Shown: positions 22,295 to 22,551 of the stretch, piece by piece | How positions within the stretch are numbered: position 1 is the stretch's first letter | Layout: the number at the start of each line of letters is the position of its first letter | NCBI GenBank assembly: GCA_900757505.1 | Contig: CAAEOE010000050.1 | Location: forward strand, 1 to 22,551 | Direction: 5' to 3' | From: an uncultured Collinsella sp. | GTDB taxonomy: Bacteria > Actinomycetota > Coriobacteriia > Coriobacteriales > Coriobacteriaceae | DNA: 22,551 nucleotides | Notes under the pieces: generated by a model | What the model was told of the DNA's origin: nothing | The model's database searches: none | What the model saw: only the letters and a program-made list of their open reading frames with translations | Made by a program: the position numbers and the translations under genes

Positions 22295-22551
22295 TGGGAT
22301 TCTTTGACGCTCTCTCGCGCGGACTTGAGCGCAGCCGCGAGGCCCTCAACGAGGTCTTCTACTTTGGCGGCGAGGTCGACGAGGACTTTTGGGAGGACCT
22401 TGAGGATACCCTCGTTATGGGTGACATGGGCGCCGAGGTCGCCATTCAGGTCTCCGATGATCTGCGCGAGACGGCCGCCAAGAAGAACCTCAAGACCGCC
22501 CCGCAGCTCCGTCGCGCCCTGGCTGAGCAGCTCGAGCAGCATTTTGTGCCC
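22294..22551 (+). CDS. ftsY: Signal recognition particle receptor FtsY (3' end beyond window)
   Basis: FtsY is the membrane-associated SRP receptor GTPase that docks ribosome-SRP complexes at the SecYEG translocon. Only the first 86 residues are in the window and they match the helical N domain (MGFFDALSRGLERSREALNE ... DEDFWEDLEDTLVMGDMG). The protein starts directly with the N domain, without the long acidic A domain found in E. coli, as in many Gram-positives. The GTPase (G) domain lies past base 22551. The ATG overlaps the smc stop by one base (TAATG), so translation is probably coupled. Assignment rests on the N-domain sequence and on the smc-ftsY gene order. Confidence 0.9.
   Translation, partial: MGFFDALSRGLERSREALNEVFYFGGEVDEDFWEDLEDTLVMGDMGAEVAIQVSDDLRETAAKKNLKTAPQLRRALAEQLEQHFVP

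Noticed and set aside
1..22551. Mobile elements, CRISPR arrays, defence systems or horizontally acquired islands
   Set aside because: Composition and codon style are uniform, all genes are conserved housekeeping genes in co-directed order, and no transposase, integrase, repeat-spacer array or foreign-looking segment is present.

Overview
The window is a GC-rich stretch of bacterial chromosome (roughly 60% GC, strong preference for G or C at third codon positions). All supported genes lie on the plus strand and all are housekeeping genes. The mix of a high-GC coding style with a Firmicutes-like gene order (yloU-yloV-recG, rsmD-coaD-X-DUF177-rpmF, plsX-acpP-rnc-smc-ftsY) points to an actinobacterium of class Coriobacteriia, probably Collinsella or a close relative. 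The genus is an inference from general resemblance and was not checked by a search. I see no mobile element, CRISPR array, phage gene or toxin-antitoxin pair.

Region 1 (1-7930) is a tightly packed translation, RNA and cofactor operon: infB (5' end outside the window), rbfA, a DHH/DHHA1 phosphoesterase (nrnA type), truB, ribF and dnaG. Successive genes overlap by 4 or 8 bases or are separated by 11-15 bases. Region 2 (7931-9446) holds rpoD, the primary sigma factor, with its own candidate promoter and a perfect palindrome upstream and a strong hairpin downstream. Together with dnaG it recalls the macromolecular-synthesis operon of other bacteria.

Region 3 (9403-9831, 429 bases without a protein gene) contains, in order, the rpoD terminator, a 24-base palindrome, a good promoter, tRNA-Asn(GTT) with encoded CCA, its terminator, and a weak candidate promoter for the next gene. 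I see nothing in about 9674-9769.

Region 4 (9832-15180) is Asp23/YloU, fakA (YloV), recG, rsmD and coaD. Region 5 (15249-16544) is a coaD-associated coiled-coil protein, a DUF177/YceD protein and rpmF. Region 6 (16632-22551) is plsX, acpP, rnc, smc and the start of ftsY. Short leaders with inverted repeats precede both plsX and acpP. No fapR and no fab gene lies among them, although these often occur here in Firmicutes.

Functionally the genes cover translation initiation and ribosome maturation (infB, rbfA, rsmD, rpmF, DUF177, rnc), tRNA supply and modification (tRNA-Asn, truB), flavin and CoA cofactors (ribF, coaD), replication and chromosome maintenance (dnaG, recG, smc), transcription (rpoD), phospholipid precursors (fakA, plsX, acpP) and membrane-protein targeting (ftsY).

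I found no evidence for a new multi-gene system. The points worth a second look are regulatory palindromes (rpoD, plsX and acpP leaders, tRNA region), an Asp-to-Asn change at a catalytic position of RNase III, an Asn in the ACP attachment motif, a divergent SMC hinge, a hexanucleotide repeat in rpoD, and an uncharacterised coiled-coil protein between coaD and DUF177.
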